Assembly (NCBI GenBank): GCA_005879255.1
Contig: VBKY01000148.1
Location: 1 to 19,469 of the forward strand
Direction: 5' to 3'
Length of the DNA: 19,469 bases
Origin: Deltaproteobacteria bacterium
Lineage (GTDB): Bacteria > Desulfobacterota_B > Binatia > UBA9968
This document shows, piece by piece, positions 1 to 7,602 of this stretch (positions are counted from its first letter, which is position 1; the number at the start of each line of letters is the position of its first letter). The position numbers and the translations under genes are program-made. The notes under the pieces are model-generated. The model was not told where the DNA came from. It worked only from the letters and a program-made list of their open reading frames with translations, and searched no databases.

Positions 1-386
1 CTCGATGGTCACATGGCGGAATGTACTAAGCGCTACGGTTATGAACCCGAAGCCGCCTCCAAATTTGGGTCGATGTCCTTGGGCCGGGTGAGCGGGAATG
101 GCGGGGATGCGTCTATCAGGGAATCGAAAAGTACTTGATACCGAGAACGCAGAGTCCCGACGTATACCGACGAGCGATTGTGGAGGACCGCAAGATGACC
201 GAAGCCGTGGCCAACGGCGAGATGACGCGCGCGCAGCGTCAGGCTCGCGTCCAACAGCTGCTTGAAGAGATCGACCGTATAGAGGAGGCAAACGCGGCCA
301 AGCTTCAGATGCAATCGATGCAACGCTTGGAGATGGAGATGCGACAGGACATGATGCGGCGGTCGCTCAACCCGCTTCTCCGTTGA
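1..386 (+). pseudogene. Frameshifted 3' part of an unknown protein with a coiled-coil C-terminus
   Basis: The reading frame is open from the left edge (frame 1) and gives a protein-like stretch ending in GSMS near position 78. The frame then degenerates and stops at 118-120. The protein-like sequence continues in frame 3 from position 78 (LGPGEREWRGCVYQGIEKYL) and runs to the TGA after 383. Adding one C at the run around 77-78 would join the two parts into one chain. The last 45 residues are rich in Glu, Gln, Met and Arg with heptad-like spacing, so a C-terminal helix or coiled coil is likely. I do not recognise the family. The gene starts outside the window. It is either a pseudogene or an intact gene with a single-base sequence error; the fluent sequence on both sides favours a recent or artefactual shift. 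Confidence 0.5.
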
Positions 387-682
387 GGCGCCGGTCCGCA
401 GGGGACGCCTATCGCGGGCCCGAGTGAGAATTGAATTGAGTGTCGAGGGGTAACGAATTTTGGTTTCGTAAATTTCCAGTATTCCAAGATTCCGATTCGG
501 CGTTTCCATCTGAGACGCAAGAATCTCGAGGTAGCACGTTTCGGGTGCCGGCTGTGGGGCCTCGGGGGGCGAGCGTGATATCTATGCTGTTTATGCCGCT
601 TCGATGGTTGGACCAAAGTCCAATATACAGTCTTTCGGCTTTTTGTTATCGAGGGGTATAGTCCGATCACCCCATCTCTTTC
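387..682. other. Gene-poor spacer, about 300 bases
   Basis: No convincing coding frame was seen on either strand. The open minus-strand frames here are low-complexity and lack a ribosome binding site. The stretch holds a short perfect hairpin (608-623). An AT-richer segment around 448-490 has a composition reminiscent of intergenic repeat debris, but no second copy is present in the window. I see no strong promoter or RNA gene. Confidence 0.5.
608..623. repeat. Short perfect inverted repeat (6-bp arms, 4-nt loop)
   Basis: TTGGAC and GTCCAA are separated by CAAA. No T-run follows directly, so this is not a clear intrinsic terminator. The nearest T-rich stretch (638-645) starts about 15 bases further on. 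It could be an operator or a chance hairpin upstream of the DUF4105 gene. Confidence 0.35.
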
Positions 683-763
683 ATGACTACGCAAACGACT
701 CCGGTCCTTGACGAACTATTCGACGGCGGGCCGCCGCGCAGGTTAGAAACGGCGGTGCGGTGA
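683..763 (+). CDS. Possible 26-aa leader peptide, or the true N-terminus of the DUF4105 protein
   Basis: ATG at 683 opens a 26-codon frame beginning MTTQTTPVLDELFDGG. Its stop codon TGA (761-763) overlaps the GTG start at 760 in a GTGA junction, which would allow translational coupling to the DUF4105 gene. Alternatively, adding one base just before 760 would fuse this frame directly to the downstream protein (RRLETAVR joined to KIALRILAI), the same kind of single-base loss seen in other genes of this window. No clear Shine-Dalgarno sequence precedes 683. Whether it is a separate peptide, an extension or noise cannot be settled here. Confidence 0.25.
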   Translation: MTTQTTPVLDELFDGGPPRRLETAVR

Positions 764-1755
764 AGATCGCGCTACGTATTCTCGCAATAGTCACTAGTGC
801 CGGGATGACAATCTGGGCAGTGGGCGCGCTGTATTATTCGCCGATCCTGCCGGAAAAATGGCGGACGTTGGCGGCCGGCGGTTACGCGGCAATAATAATC
901 GTCTCTATGCTTTTCTTGGCGCGAAGCCGCGCTTTCCTGGTACCCGTGATCGCCTTCGCTCTGGTGCTCGCGTTATTTTTTCAGGTCCGTGCTTCGAACG
1001 ATCGCGACTGGCAAGCGGAAGTAGCGAATTTACCCTATGCAACGATCAACGGCGACATAATCACGATCCACAACGTAAGAAATTTCAATTATCGGACTGA
1101 GACCGACTTCGATCCGAGTTGGGAAACCCGCACTTACGATCTGCGCAAGCTCGACTCGGGCGATATTATTGCCGTCTATTGGGCCGGCAAAGCGATCGCC
1201 CATGTCATGGTGAGCTTTGGCTTCCAAGGTAAGGATTACCTTGCGGTTTCGATCGAGACCCGTAAAGAAAAAGGCGAGAGTTACTCGACCCTCGCAGGTT
1301 TTTTTCGCCAGTACGAGATCTACTACGTCGTTGCCGACGAGCGCGACGTGATTCGCGTGCGCACGACTTATCGCCAGCCCCAAGAAGACGTTTACGTCTA
1401 TCGGACTAGCGCGCCGCTCAAAAACATACGTCGGATTTTTCTCGACTACATTAAGACAATAAATGAACTGCACGAGCGGCCGGCCTATTACAACACGCTC
1501 ACGACTAACTGCACAACGAGCGTCCTGTTCCATACTCGAATGAATCCCGAGTCGCCACCTTTGTCATGGAAAGTTTTATTAAGCGGCTACGTGCCGGATT
1601 ATCTCTACGAACTGGGCCGTCGCGATAACAGAAAACCGTTCGTAGAGCTTGAGCGTATCTCGCGCGTCAACCAACGATCTCACGCCGCCGGCGCCGATGC
1701 CGCGTTTTCACAACGCATTAGAGAGGGCTTGCCTAAGCCAAGCGTCATGCCATGA
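760..1755 (+). CDS. DUF4105 (Lnb N-terminal periplasmic-type) domain membrane protein
   Basis: The 331-residue protein starts at GTG. Three hydrophobic segments (about residues 4-25, 38-55 and 59-77) are followed by a soluble domain (about 95-290) that matches the DUF4105/Lnb N-terminal family. That family is considered cysteine-peptidase-like. The hallmark elements visible are the HVMVSFGF segment (His148) and the TTNCTT segment (Cys251), the presumed His/Cys active-site pair. The domain probably faces the periplasm and may act on lipoproteins or envelope peptides, but the exact reaction is unknown. Its stop overlaps the start of the following lipoprotein hydrolase gene (ATGA), so the two are very likely co-translated. 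The N-terminus is uncertain: an upstream 26-codon frame could belong to it after one base is added. Confidence 0.8.
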   Translation: MKIALRILAIVTSAGMTIWAVGALYYSPILPEKWRTLAAGGYAAIIIVSMLFLARSRAFLVPVIAFALVLALFFQVRASNDRDWQAEVANLPYATINGDIITIHNVRNFNYRTETDFDPSWETRTYDLRKLDSGDIIAVYWAGKAIAHVMVSFGFQGKDYLAVSIETRKEKGESYSTLAGFFRQYEIYYVVADERDVIRVRTTYRQPQEDVYVYRTSAPLKNIRRIFLDYIKTINELHERPAYYNTLTTNCTTSVLFHTRMNPESPPLSWKVLLSGYVPDYLYELGRRDNRKPFVELERISRVNQRSHAAGADAAFSQRIREGLPKPSVMP

Positions 1756-3624
1756 AATTATCCGAAATTCGTAGACCCTTGCCGCTAGGGATAGTGTTTA
1801 TTACAGCCGCCGCCTTACTGTGTCTCACAGTAGGGTGCGCGACGCCAATTGGCGTAAATCACGTGGATCGCCGGGTCGCGTATCAGTCGCTTACGGCGAA
1901 TGTGCTTTCCACCGAGAAGATTAGCTCTTTCTCCGCGCGAGAGCTGATCAATTTTAACCTATACCAGGAATTCGAAGACAATCCTCAAAAGGCGCTTGCT
2001 GATCTGCATTCGGGTTTGGCGGCAAAAGGCGACGAGGATCGTCTTTTCGCCCTGGCCGAGCTTTCCTTTCTTCACGCCCAGAACAGCGGAGATCGATCTT
2101 ATTATCTGGCGGCGGCCGTGTATGCTTACGCATTTGTTCTTCCCGGACAGCGAGGCACGCCGCCACGGGGAATCGACCCGCGATTGCGGTGGGCGGTAGA
2201 CCTCTACAATCAGTCTCTCACCCAGGCCGCTAAGTCAGACGAAGGCGCGTACGCCATACCGATGGGCGGTAAGTTTAAACTGCCTTTCGGTGAGCTTACG
2301 GTCGAATTCAACGAACGCGATCTCATATGGTCCGGCTTTCGCCTGAAGGATTTTGTTCCCGCGGCAGACCTTGAGGTGCGCGGTTTGCGCAATCGCTACC
2401 GAACTCCCGGTATCGGTGCGGCTCTCGCCGCGTCGCTCGAGCCCCTCGAGAACACCGCCGGCAAACTATCATCGCGCATTCCGCCCCGGCTGAAGATTCC
2501 GGTCACGGCTTTTTTGCGACTGGAGGATCCGCGCGCGGCATTGGCTTCGGGAAAGTTGCGCGGCGAGCTGGAATTTTACACTCAGGACTCCGCGCGGACG
2601 CTCAAGATCGCCGGCGTGGATGTGCCGATCGAATACGAAACGACTTCCGCGCTCGCGTTGACTTGGAAGGGGCGCCGGTTTGGGATTTCGAGATCGCCGG
2701 TTTTCGCTCCGGCGACTTCGCCATCGGCAGCGCAAATTTGCGAGAAGGTCTGTTCATGATGCACCCGCACAAGACCGGCCGTATCCCGGTCGTGCTCGTG
2801 CACGGCACGGCGTCGAGCCCGGCGCGCTGGGCCGAGCTCGTCAACGAATTGGAGAACGATCCAAGGTTTTGGGAAAATTATGAGATCTGGCTGTTCATGT
2901 ACAACACCGGCAATCCGATCGCATATTCGGCGATGCTGCTGCGCGACGGTTTGGCGAAAATTGTCAAAGAGCTGGACCCCGAGGATAAAGACACCGGTCT
3001 CAAGCAGATGGTGGTCATGGGACACAGCCAAGGCGGACTCCTGACCAAGATGACGGTGATCGACAGCGGCACGCGCCTCTGGCCTTTCACTGTGCCGCCG
3101 GAAGAGTTGGATATTGATGCTGAAACGCGTGAGCTTCTGACGAATGCGCTCATGATCAAGCCTCTGCCGTTTGTCCGCCGGGTAGTATTTATCGCGACGC
3201 CGCATCGAGGCAGTTACCAGGCTCTAGGTATTCTGGGGAGTCTCGCCTCTTGGCTGGTGAATTACCGGGCCGTTTTACGAAGTTAAGTCTCGATTTTTTG
3301 ACGCTGCAGCGAAAGGGATTTCTCCTTGGTCCGATGAGTGGTGTTCCGACCAGCATCGACAACATGAACCCCAACAATCGTTTCATCCAGGCCTTATCGG
3401 CAATCCCCATCGCCGATGGAGTGGTCGCTAACTCAATCGTTGGCGTTGAAGGCGGCGGCCCGCCGGCAGACGGAGGAGACGGCGTCGTCAAATATTCGAG
3501 CGCGCATATCGACGGCGTCGAATCGGAGAAGATTGTGCACTCGGCACATTCGATGCAGGGTAACCCAGAAACGATTCAGGAAGTGAAGCGCATCCTGGTC
3601 GAGCACGCCGAAAGACTGCCTTAA
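1752..3624 (+). pseudogene. Lipoprotein alpha/beta hydrolase, broken by two frameshifts
   Basis: Three successive frames make one protein of about 620 residues. The first (1752 to about 2663) opens with a lipoprotein signal whose lipobox TVGC places the lipidated cysteine at residue 29, followed by a family-specific N-terminal domain. The second (about 2663-3262) carries the alpha/beta hydrolase core: LVHGTASSPARW (oxyanion segment), GHSQGG with the nucleophile Ser, and IATPHRGS. The third (about 3262-3624) gives the C-terminal part, including DNMNPNNRF and a SAHIDG...SEKIVHSAHS segment with the likely catalytic His. Each junction is repaired by adding one T (ACT-TTGG near 2663; AATTTACC near 3262). 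It is predicted as an outer-membrane-anchored esterase or lipase-like enzyme, co-translated with the DUF4105 gene through an ATGA overlap. It is either a true pseudogene or an intact gene with two homopolymer errors. Confidence 0.75.
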
Positions 3625-3792
3625 TTCACGGAGAGAATTAGTCCGCAGGGTTCTCGCTTCCGCGGGAAAGACGGACATAACGAGCCGGCTTCGAGTCGAC
3701 AAACTTTGAATCCTTGGGCTTAAAGCCGAGGGTCGTTCAGGTAAATCGTCGGAGGCGAAGATGGACGCGGAACAAATCATCCAAACGAAAAC

Positions 3793-4001
3793 AACGAGCG
3801 GTATCGCATTGGTCTCAAGGTCTTGGGCGTCCTTGGCGCTGGACCGATCACCGGCAAGACCGACGGTGGGTCGCATACGAGAGCGCACACATCGAGGGAG
3901 TCGCCTCGGAAAAAATTGTCCGCTCCGGCCACTCCACGCAAGGATATCCCGAAACGATCGAAGAAGTACGCCGCATTCTCAGAGAACATTTAGACCAGTG
4001 A
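3793..4001 (+). pseudogene. Partial second copy of the alpha/beta hydrolase C-terminus
   Basis: The segment 3867-4001 encodes WVAYESAHIEGVASEKIVRS and continues through STQGYPETIEEVRRIL to a TGA stop. It is clearly homologous to the C-terminus of the preceding hydrolase (KYSSAHIDGVESEKIVHSAHS, then MQGNPETIQEVKRIL). Upstream, about 25 plausible residues lie in another frame (3793-3866, ending in GPITGKTDG). One added base near 3865 joins them. No N-terminal domain, signal peptide or nucleophile motif is present between the two copies, so this is a remnant left by tandem duplication and deletion, not a full gene. Confidence 0.6.
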
Positions 4002-4045
4002 TGAAGCCTAAGCCAAGTCAATCAAATCGCTTTGAGCCAAGCACT

Positions 4046-5161
4046 CTACCAGGTCGATCCCGAACCGTGCGCTTCGTGTGACACCGGCGCGAGAACTTTG
4101 TAAGGATCGCCGAACTCGGATGCCGCTTCGAGCACTTCCGGGTGATGCAGCAGTGCGCGATCGAGCATGCCGTGCGTGTCGACAACGAGCCGATCGTCGA
4201 TGTAAAGCCGCGCATTGAACACCGAGCCATCCATGTGTCGGAAGTTCGGGTGCTTGCGCGGCGTTCCGAGCCCGGCCCAAGGCATCTTGCTGATTAACTC
4301 CCAATGCATCGGATCAGCGATGCCATGTCGCGCTGACGCTTTCGGGTGGTAGCCGAACATGATTTCGATCAAGCGGTTCGATTCGGGGACTTCTTGAAAT
4401 AATCTGCGGCACTCTTCGCCGACTTCACCGCCGCCGTCCACTTCAGTGATCAAGCTGTCTTTCATGTTCCAGCGCATCGGCTCGGCTAATCTTCCGGCAA
4501 CGCCTTGCACGCAGGTCAAATAGACTTCGCCGTTGGCCTGTCCGTCGCCATTAAACACACCGCAACGTCCCCAGGGAAAATGGCAGCGCCCGGGAGGGTC
4601 GCCGGCGCGGAACTGCATGCCGTAGAGACGTTTGCCGTCGTAGGTCGCCGTCAAGTTTGTGCCTAACGAATCTTCGAGGCGAACTACTTTTCCCGCCGCG
4701 ACAACTTCGCGCACTTTCTCGGCCAATTTCCACAGCACCTTGTTGGGAAACTTCGCGTAGTCGCGCGCGAGAAGTCCGGCGTTGCCTTCGAAGTAAATAT
4801 GGTAGGGCTTCATCCTCTGCTCGTGGAGCTGGCTTCCGCTTTCTTCTCTCTTGCGACCCATGGCTCGGTGCGCCGGGGTGAATGTAATGAACACCGGCCA
4901 GACCCAAATAACCACGTCCGATGCGTGCATCGCTTCTAAAACAGCCTGGGGCACAGCGCCGTAACGGGCGATCGGTTCAGTGACAAGAGTCATCGGTTCG
5001 GCACCGAAAAAGCGCAGACCCGCGGTGAGCGCTTCCAAAGTGGTTTTGTCGCTGCGCGTGTCGGCTAATAGCAGCACTTGATCACCGCGGCGCAGATCCG
5101 CGGCTTCGATCATGTTGCGCACTCCGATCATCATATCGGCTACCTGATACGTAGTGGTCAT
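4046..5161 (-). CDS. NicX / M29-aminopeptidase-like metalloprotein
   Basis: The 371-residue protein starts at ATG 5161, where AGGAG sits about 8 bases upstream; a longer GTG start at 5188 has no such site. The N-terminal half (DQVLLLADTRSDKTTLEALT, then LRFFGAEPMTLVTEP) resembles proteins annotated as leucyl aminopeptidase or 2,5-dihydroxypyridine 5,6-dioxygenase (NicX) family. The C-terminal region has candidate metal ligands: His in GYHPKAS and ARHG, and an HxD pair in FRHMDG, reminiscent of the HxD ligand pair of NicX. NicX opens the ring of 2,5-dihydroxypyridine with iron, so a ring-opening dioxygenase role would suit this catabolic neighbourhood. A hydrolase role remains possible. It is a single minus-strand gene converging on the hydrolase remnant, and its leader contains a large imperfect hairpin (5181-5258). 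Confidence 0.6.
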   Translation of the reverse strand: MTTTYQVADMMIGVRNMIEAADLRRGDQVLLLADTRSDKTTLEALTAGLRFFGAEPMTLVTEPIARYGAVPQAVLEAMHASDVVIWVWPVFITFTPAHRAMGRKREESGSQLHEQRMKPYHIYFEGNAGLLARDYAKFPNKVLWKLAEKVREVVAAGKVVRLEDSLGTNLTATYDGKRLYGMQFRAGDPPGRCHFPWGRCGVFNGDGQANGEVYLTCVQGVAGRLAEPMRWNMKDSLITEVDGGGEVGEECRRLFQEVPESNRLIEIMFGYHPKASARHGIADPMHWELISKMPWAGLGTPRKHPNFRHMDGSVFNARLYIDDRLVVDTHGMLDRALLHHPEVLEAASEFGDPYKVLAPVSHEAHGSGSTW

Positions 5162-5180
5162 GGAGGTCTCCTTCGAATGG

Positions 5181-5258
5181 TTCACCACCGAGGCGCGGAG
5201 GACGCGGAGAGGGAGAGTTTGAAAATAACTCTGCGAACTCTGTTGCCTCTGCGGTGAA
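5181..5258. repeat. Large imperfect palindromic repeat (MITE/REP-like hairpin)
   Basis: The element begins TTCACCACCGAGGCGCGGAG and ends in the near reverse complement, CTCTGTTGCCTCTGCGGTGAA (20-21-nt segments of each arm). Arms are about 35 bases with mismatches around an AT-rich centre (GTTTGAAAATAAC). The TTCACC...GGTGAA termini and purine-rich arms match a type of intergenic palindrome common in environmental bacteria. It lies 20 bases upstream of the NicX-like gene start and would form a hairpin in that mRNA leader. Confidence 0.6.
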
Positions 5259-5444
5259 TCCTGTTTTTCTTCTTCGGAAGAACGCGTGATCGATTCGTTC
5301 CAACGTGATCTTGTTTGAGCTCGCCATCTTCGTACTCCTCAATTGGCGTGTATATATCAGGTGCGAAAGTCAGACAAGATGGGATTCGAGCGATCGGCGC
5401 TTGCGTTTTGGCGCCCTGAAAGGTTATGCAAAATCCACGCGCTT

Positions 5445-6452
5445 ATGAAAGTCGGAAACTCAGTTTTTTCTCTATTTTTCATCCTCGCGGTTTGCACCGC
5501 TCCTTGTGGCGCGCAAAGCCCGAAGCTTGAAGACATCCGCGTTTCGTTCGCGAGTTTTGGTGTTATCTATTATCCGCACTTTATCGCCAAAGAACTGGGC
5601 TTCTATCAAGATGAAGGATTGAATATCGAGATCATCGCCATGCCCGGCGGCTTGGCGACTCAGGCGTTGGTGGCGGGCGACCTCCATTTCAGCACATCAT
5701 CAGGATCGTCGCTCAACGCCAGCCTACGCGGCATCAAGCTCAAAGTCGTTTACGTAAATCTCGATCGGCCGCTGTATCGGTTATGGAGTTGTCGCGATGA
5801 GATCCGCAAGGTCACCGATCTGCGCGGTAAAGCTATCGGGGTGGCATCCCGGGGCGATACGATGGAGGGCGCCGCAAATTTGATGCTGCGCAAGCACGGC
5901 ATGGATCCGGTACGAGACGTGATTTGGGTTGCATTGGGCACTGCAGGACGTCTGACTTCTCTCCTTTCGCGGACCGTCGATTCGGCCGTGCTTGGTTTTG
6001 CCGATTCCCATCTGCTTCAGACTCGCGGTCACCCGGTCCACGAAGTTGCCAACATCGGCAAGGAAATCAAAATGCTCTACACCGGTTTAGCGACCTCGGA
6101 AGAGCTACTGGTCAAGCGCCCGGATTTGGTGCGCCGTTTCGTTCGTGCGACGGTCAAAGGAAGGGAGTTTTTGAAACGTTACAAAAGCCAGTCCCTCGCA
6201 TTGGGTAAAAAGTATGATCGCTCGCCGGATGATGTGCGTAGCGCCGACTATGACGCCACCATGGAGATGATGACCACTGACGGCACGGAAGACTTAGAGA
6301 CACAAAAATCCGACATCGACATCGGTAGACGCGCTTTAGCTATTCAAAAGGAAGTGATGCCCCAACAGGTTTTTGATTTTCGCTTGGTCAGAGAGGTTTA
6401 CAAAGAACTGCGGGAAACGGGATGGGAGCGCGCGCTGAAAGCGATCAAGTAA
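5445..6452 (+). CDS. NMT1/THI5-like ABC transporter solute-binding protein
   Basis: The 335-residue form starts at ATG 5445, which places a proper signal peptide at the very N-terminus (residues 1 to about 24, hydrophobic SVFSLFFILAVC, cleavage likely after the ...CGA region). The longer open frame to 5343 would bury this signal, so it was rejected. The mature part shows the typical SsuA/TauA/THI5 fold signatures: YYPHFIAKELGFYQDEGLNI, MPGGLATQALVAGDLHFSTS, VTDLRGKAIGV. Such proteins bind small organic acids, sulfonates, pyrimidine-like or aromatic ligands in the periplasm. No permease or ATPase gene lies nearby. It shares about the same architecture with the binding protein at 9703-10701 and is probably a paralog. 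Confidence 0.85.
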   Translation: MKVGNSVFSLFFILAVCTAPCGAQSPKLEDIRVSFASFGVIYYPHFIAKELGFYQDEGLNIEIIAMPGGLATQALVAGDLHFSTSSGSSLNASLRGIKLKVVYVNLDRPLYRLWSCRDEIRKVTDLRGKAIGVASRGDTMEGAANLMLRKHGMDPVRDVIWVALGTAGRLTSLLSRTVDSAVLGFADSHLLQTRGHPVHEVANIGKEIKMLYTGLATSEELLVKRPDLVRRFVRATVKGREFLKRYKSQSLALGKKYDRSPDDVRSADYDATMEMMTTDGTEDLETQKSDIDIGRRALAIQKEVMPQQVFDFRLVREVYKELRETGWERALKAIK

Positions 6453-6649
6453 TGAAGGAATGAACTGTGGCCGCGGCAAGCTGTGGTTATCACAACGTCG
6501 ATGAGATTCACCACGAATGTTTTGATTAGGGGTCCAGCCGGACTTTCGCCTGGATTCCTGCTAAAAACATGCGGGAATGACGGACTTTGACGGGATTGGA
6601 AAGCAGCATTACCCGCTCATCCGTCGGGAAATCGACAGAAGAAAATTAA
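6453..6649. other. Intergenic spacer with repeat debris
   Basis: No coding frame was seen. TTCACCACGAA at 6507-6517 resembles the terminus of the palindrome at 5181-5258, and a degenerate half-palindrome follows at 6549-6581. The region before the next start has only a weak AGAAG ribosome binding site. I see no convincing terminator for the binding-protein gene. Confidence 0.4.
6549..6581. repeat. Degenerate copy of the CTGGATTCC...GGAATGAC palindrome
   Basis: CCTGGATTCCTGC is followed by a mutated centre and GCGGGAATGAC. It corresponds to the right half of the better-preserved element at 8765-8847 (CCTGGATTCCGGC...GCCGGAATGAC). Confidence 0.45.
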
Positions 6650-7582
6650 ATGGATATCGGATTATTGCTACACTCGCGTCATATCATCCGCCAGGATGAC
6701 GCGGCGAAAAGTTTCGATCAACTGTGGTCGGATGCGGCTCTAGCGGAGGAGTTGGGCTTCGACCATATCTGGTTGGGCGACAGCGTCACGGTTTTGGACA
6801 AAGCCCGTGGCGATTATATGACCACGATGGCCGCGCTGGCGGCGCGCACGAACAAAATTAGAATCGGCGCGGTTCCCATGCTCCCCGCGTTAAGAAATCC
6901 GGTCCTGTTGGCTCACGCGCTCGCCACCCTGGATGTTATCTCGAAAGGCCGGATTATCCTTGGCGTCAGCGTCGGACCGGTAAGAGATTACATCCAACGT
7001 CAATTTGCGGCCTGCGGAGTTCCGCCTCAGGAGAAAGCGGGACGTTTGAGTGAGTCGATCGAGATCATGCGCCGGCTTTGGAGCGAGACTACGATCAACT
7101 ATGATGGGCGCTACTTCAAATTAGACGATGTTGGAATACTGCCTCATCCTGCGCAAAAGTCGGGGATACCGATCTGGATCGCCGCGGACCGAAACGAGAA
7201 TGGATTTAAGCGAGTCGGGCGTCTGGGTGACGGCTGGGTCACACTGGCGCCGACGTTGGAGAGATTTGCTGCGGCGCGACATAAAATCGATGAATATGCT
7301 CAGGAACACGGCCGCCTGGGCAAATGTCCTGTCACCGCCTTATATGCAAGTTTCAATATTCAAAGCGATGGCGCTAAAGCCAAAGACGAAGGCTGGGAGT
7401 GGATGGAGCGTTTCTTCGAGCAACCCAAACAAAAAATCAGTTACCACTTCACTATTTTCGGCACGCCGGCAGAATGCGTGCGTTTGCTGAAAGGATACGC
7501 GGAGGCAGGTCTGACAACTATCATCGCGGATCGCGTCGGACGATGTGCGCGCGCAGGCGCGTCTGTTGGTAAACGAGATTAA
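6650..7582 (+). CDS. LLM-class flavin/F420-dependent oxidoreductase (frameshifted tail)
   Basis: The 310-residue product belongs to the luciferase-like monooxygenase superfamily: MDIGLLLHS at the N-terminus, then AEELGFDHIWLGDS, AALAARTNKIRIGAVPMLP, RNPVLLAHALATLDVISKGR and GRYFKLDD, with the family's TIM-barrel spacing. These enzymes use reduced FMN or coenzyme F420 to oxidise or reduce small substrates; which cofactor is used cannot be told here. The C-terminus is abnormal. After TTIIA (near 7527) the annotated frame gives an Arg/Gly-rich tail ending at 7582, whereas the next frame gives a family-like end (RIASDDVRAQARLLVNEIKP) stopping at 7601, one base before the next ATG. Either two bases were lost or one was gained at the GCGCGG-like site near 7526-7529. 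The repaired end suggests tight coupling to the next gene. Confidence 0.8.
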   Translation: MDIGLLLHSRHIIRQDDAAKSFDQLWSDAALAEELGFDHIWLGDSVTVLDKARGDYMTTMAALAARTNKIRIGAVPMLPALRNPVLLAHALATLDVISKGRIILGVSVGPVRDYIQRQFAACGVPPQEKAGRLSESIEIMRRLWSETTINYDGRYFKLDDVGILPHPAQKSGIPIWIAADRNENGFKRVGRLGDGWVTLAPTLERFAAARHKIDEYAQEHGRLGKCPVTALYASFNIQSDGAKAKDEGWEWMERFFEQPKQKISYHFTIFGTPAECVRLLKGYAEAGLTTIIADRVGRCARAGASVGKRD

Positions 7583-7602
7583 ACCGCAATTAGCCTCATA
7601 AC

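Noticed and set aside
608..660. Intrinsic terminator at the TTGGAC hairpin
   Set aside because: The stem is only 6 bp and the T-rich stretch is about 15 bases away.
39..694. Long minus-strand open frames antisense to the first gene and across the spacer
   Set aside because: Arg/His/Ser-rich shadow composition, no ribosome binding site, and overlap with a better plus-strand coding signal.
2582..3205. 207-aa minus-strand frame
   Set aside because: Antisense shadow of the alpha/beta hydrolase core, which has clear motifs on the plus strand.
5343..5444. N-terminal extension of the first binding protein
   Set aside because: It would place 34 polar residues before an evident signal peptide.
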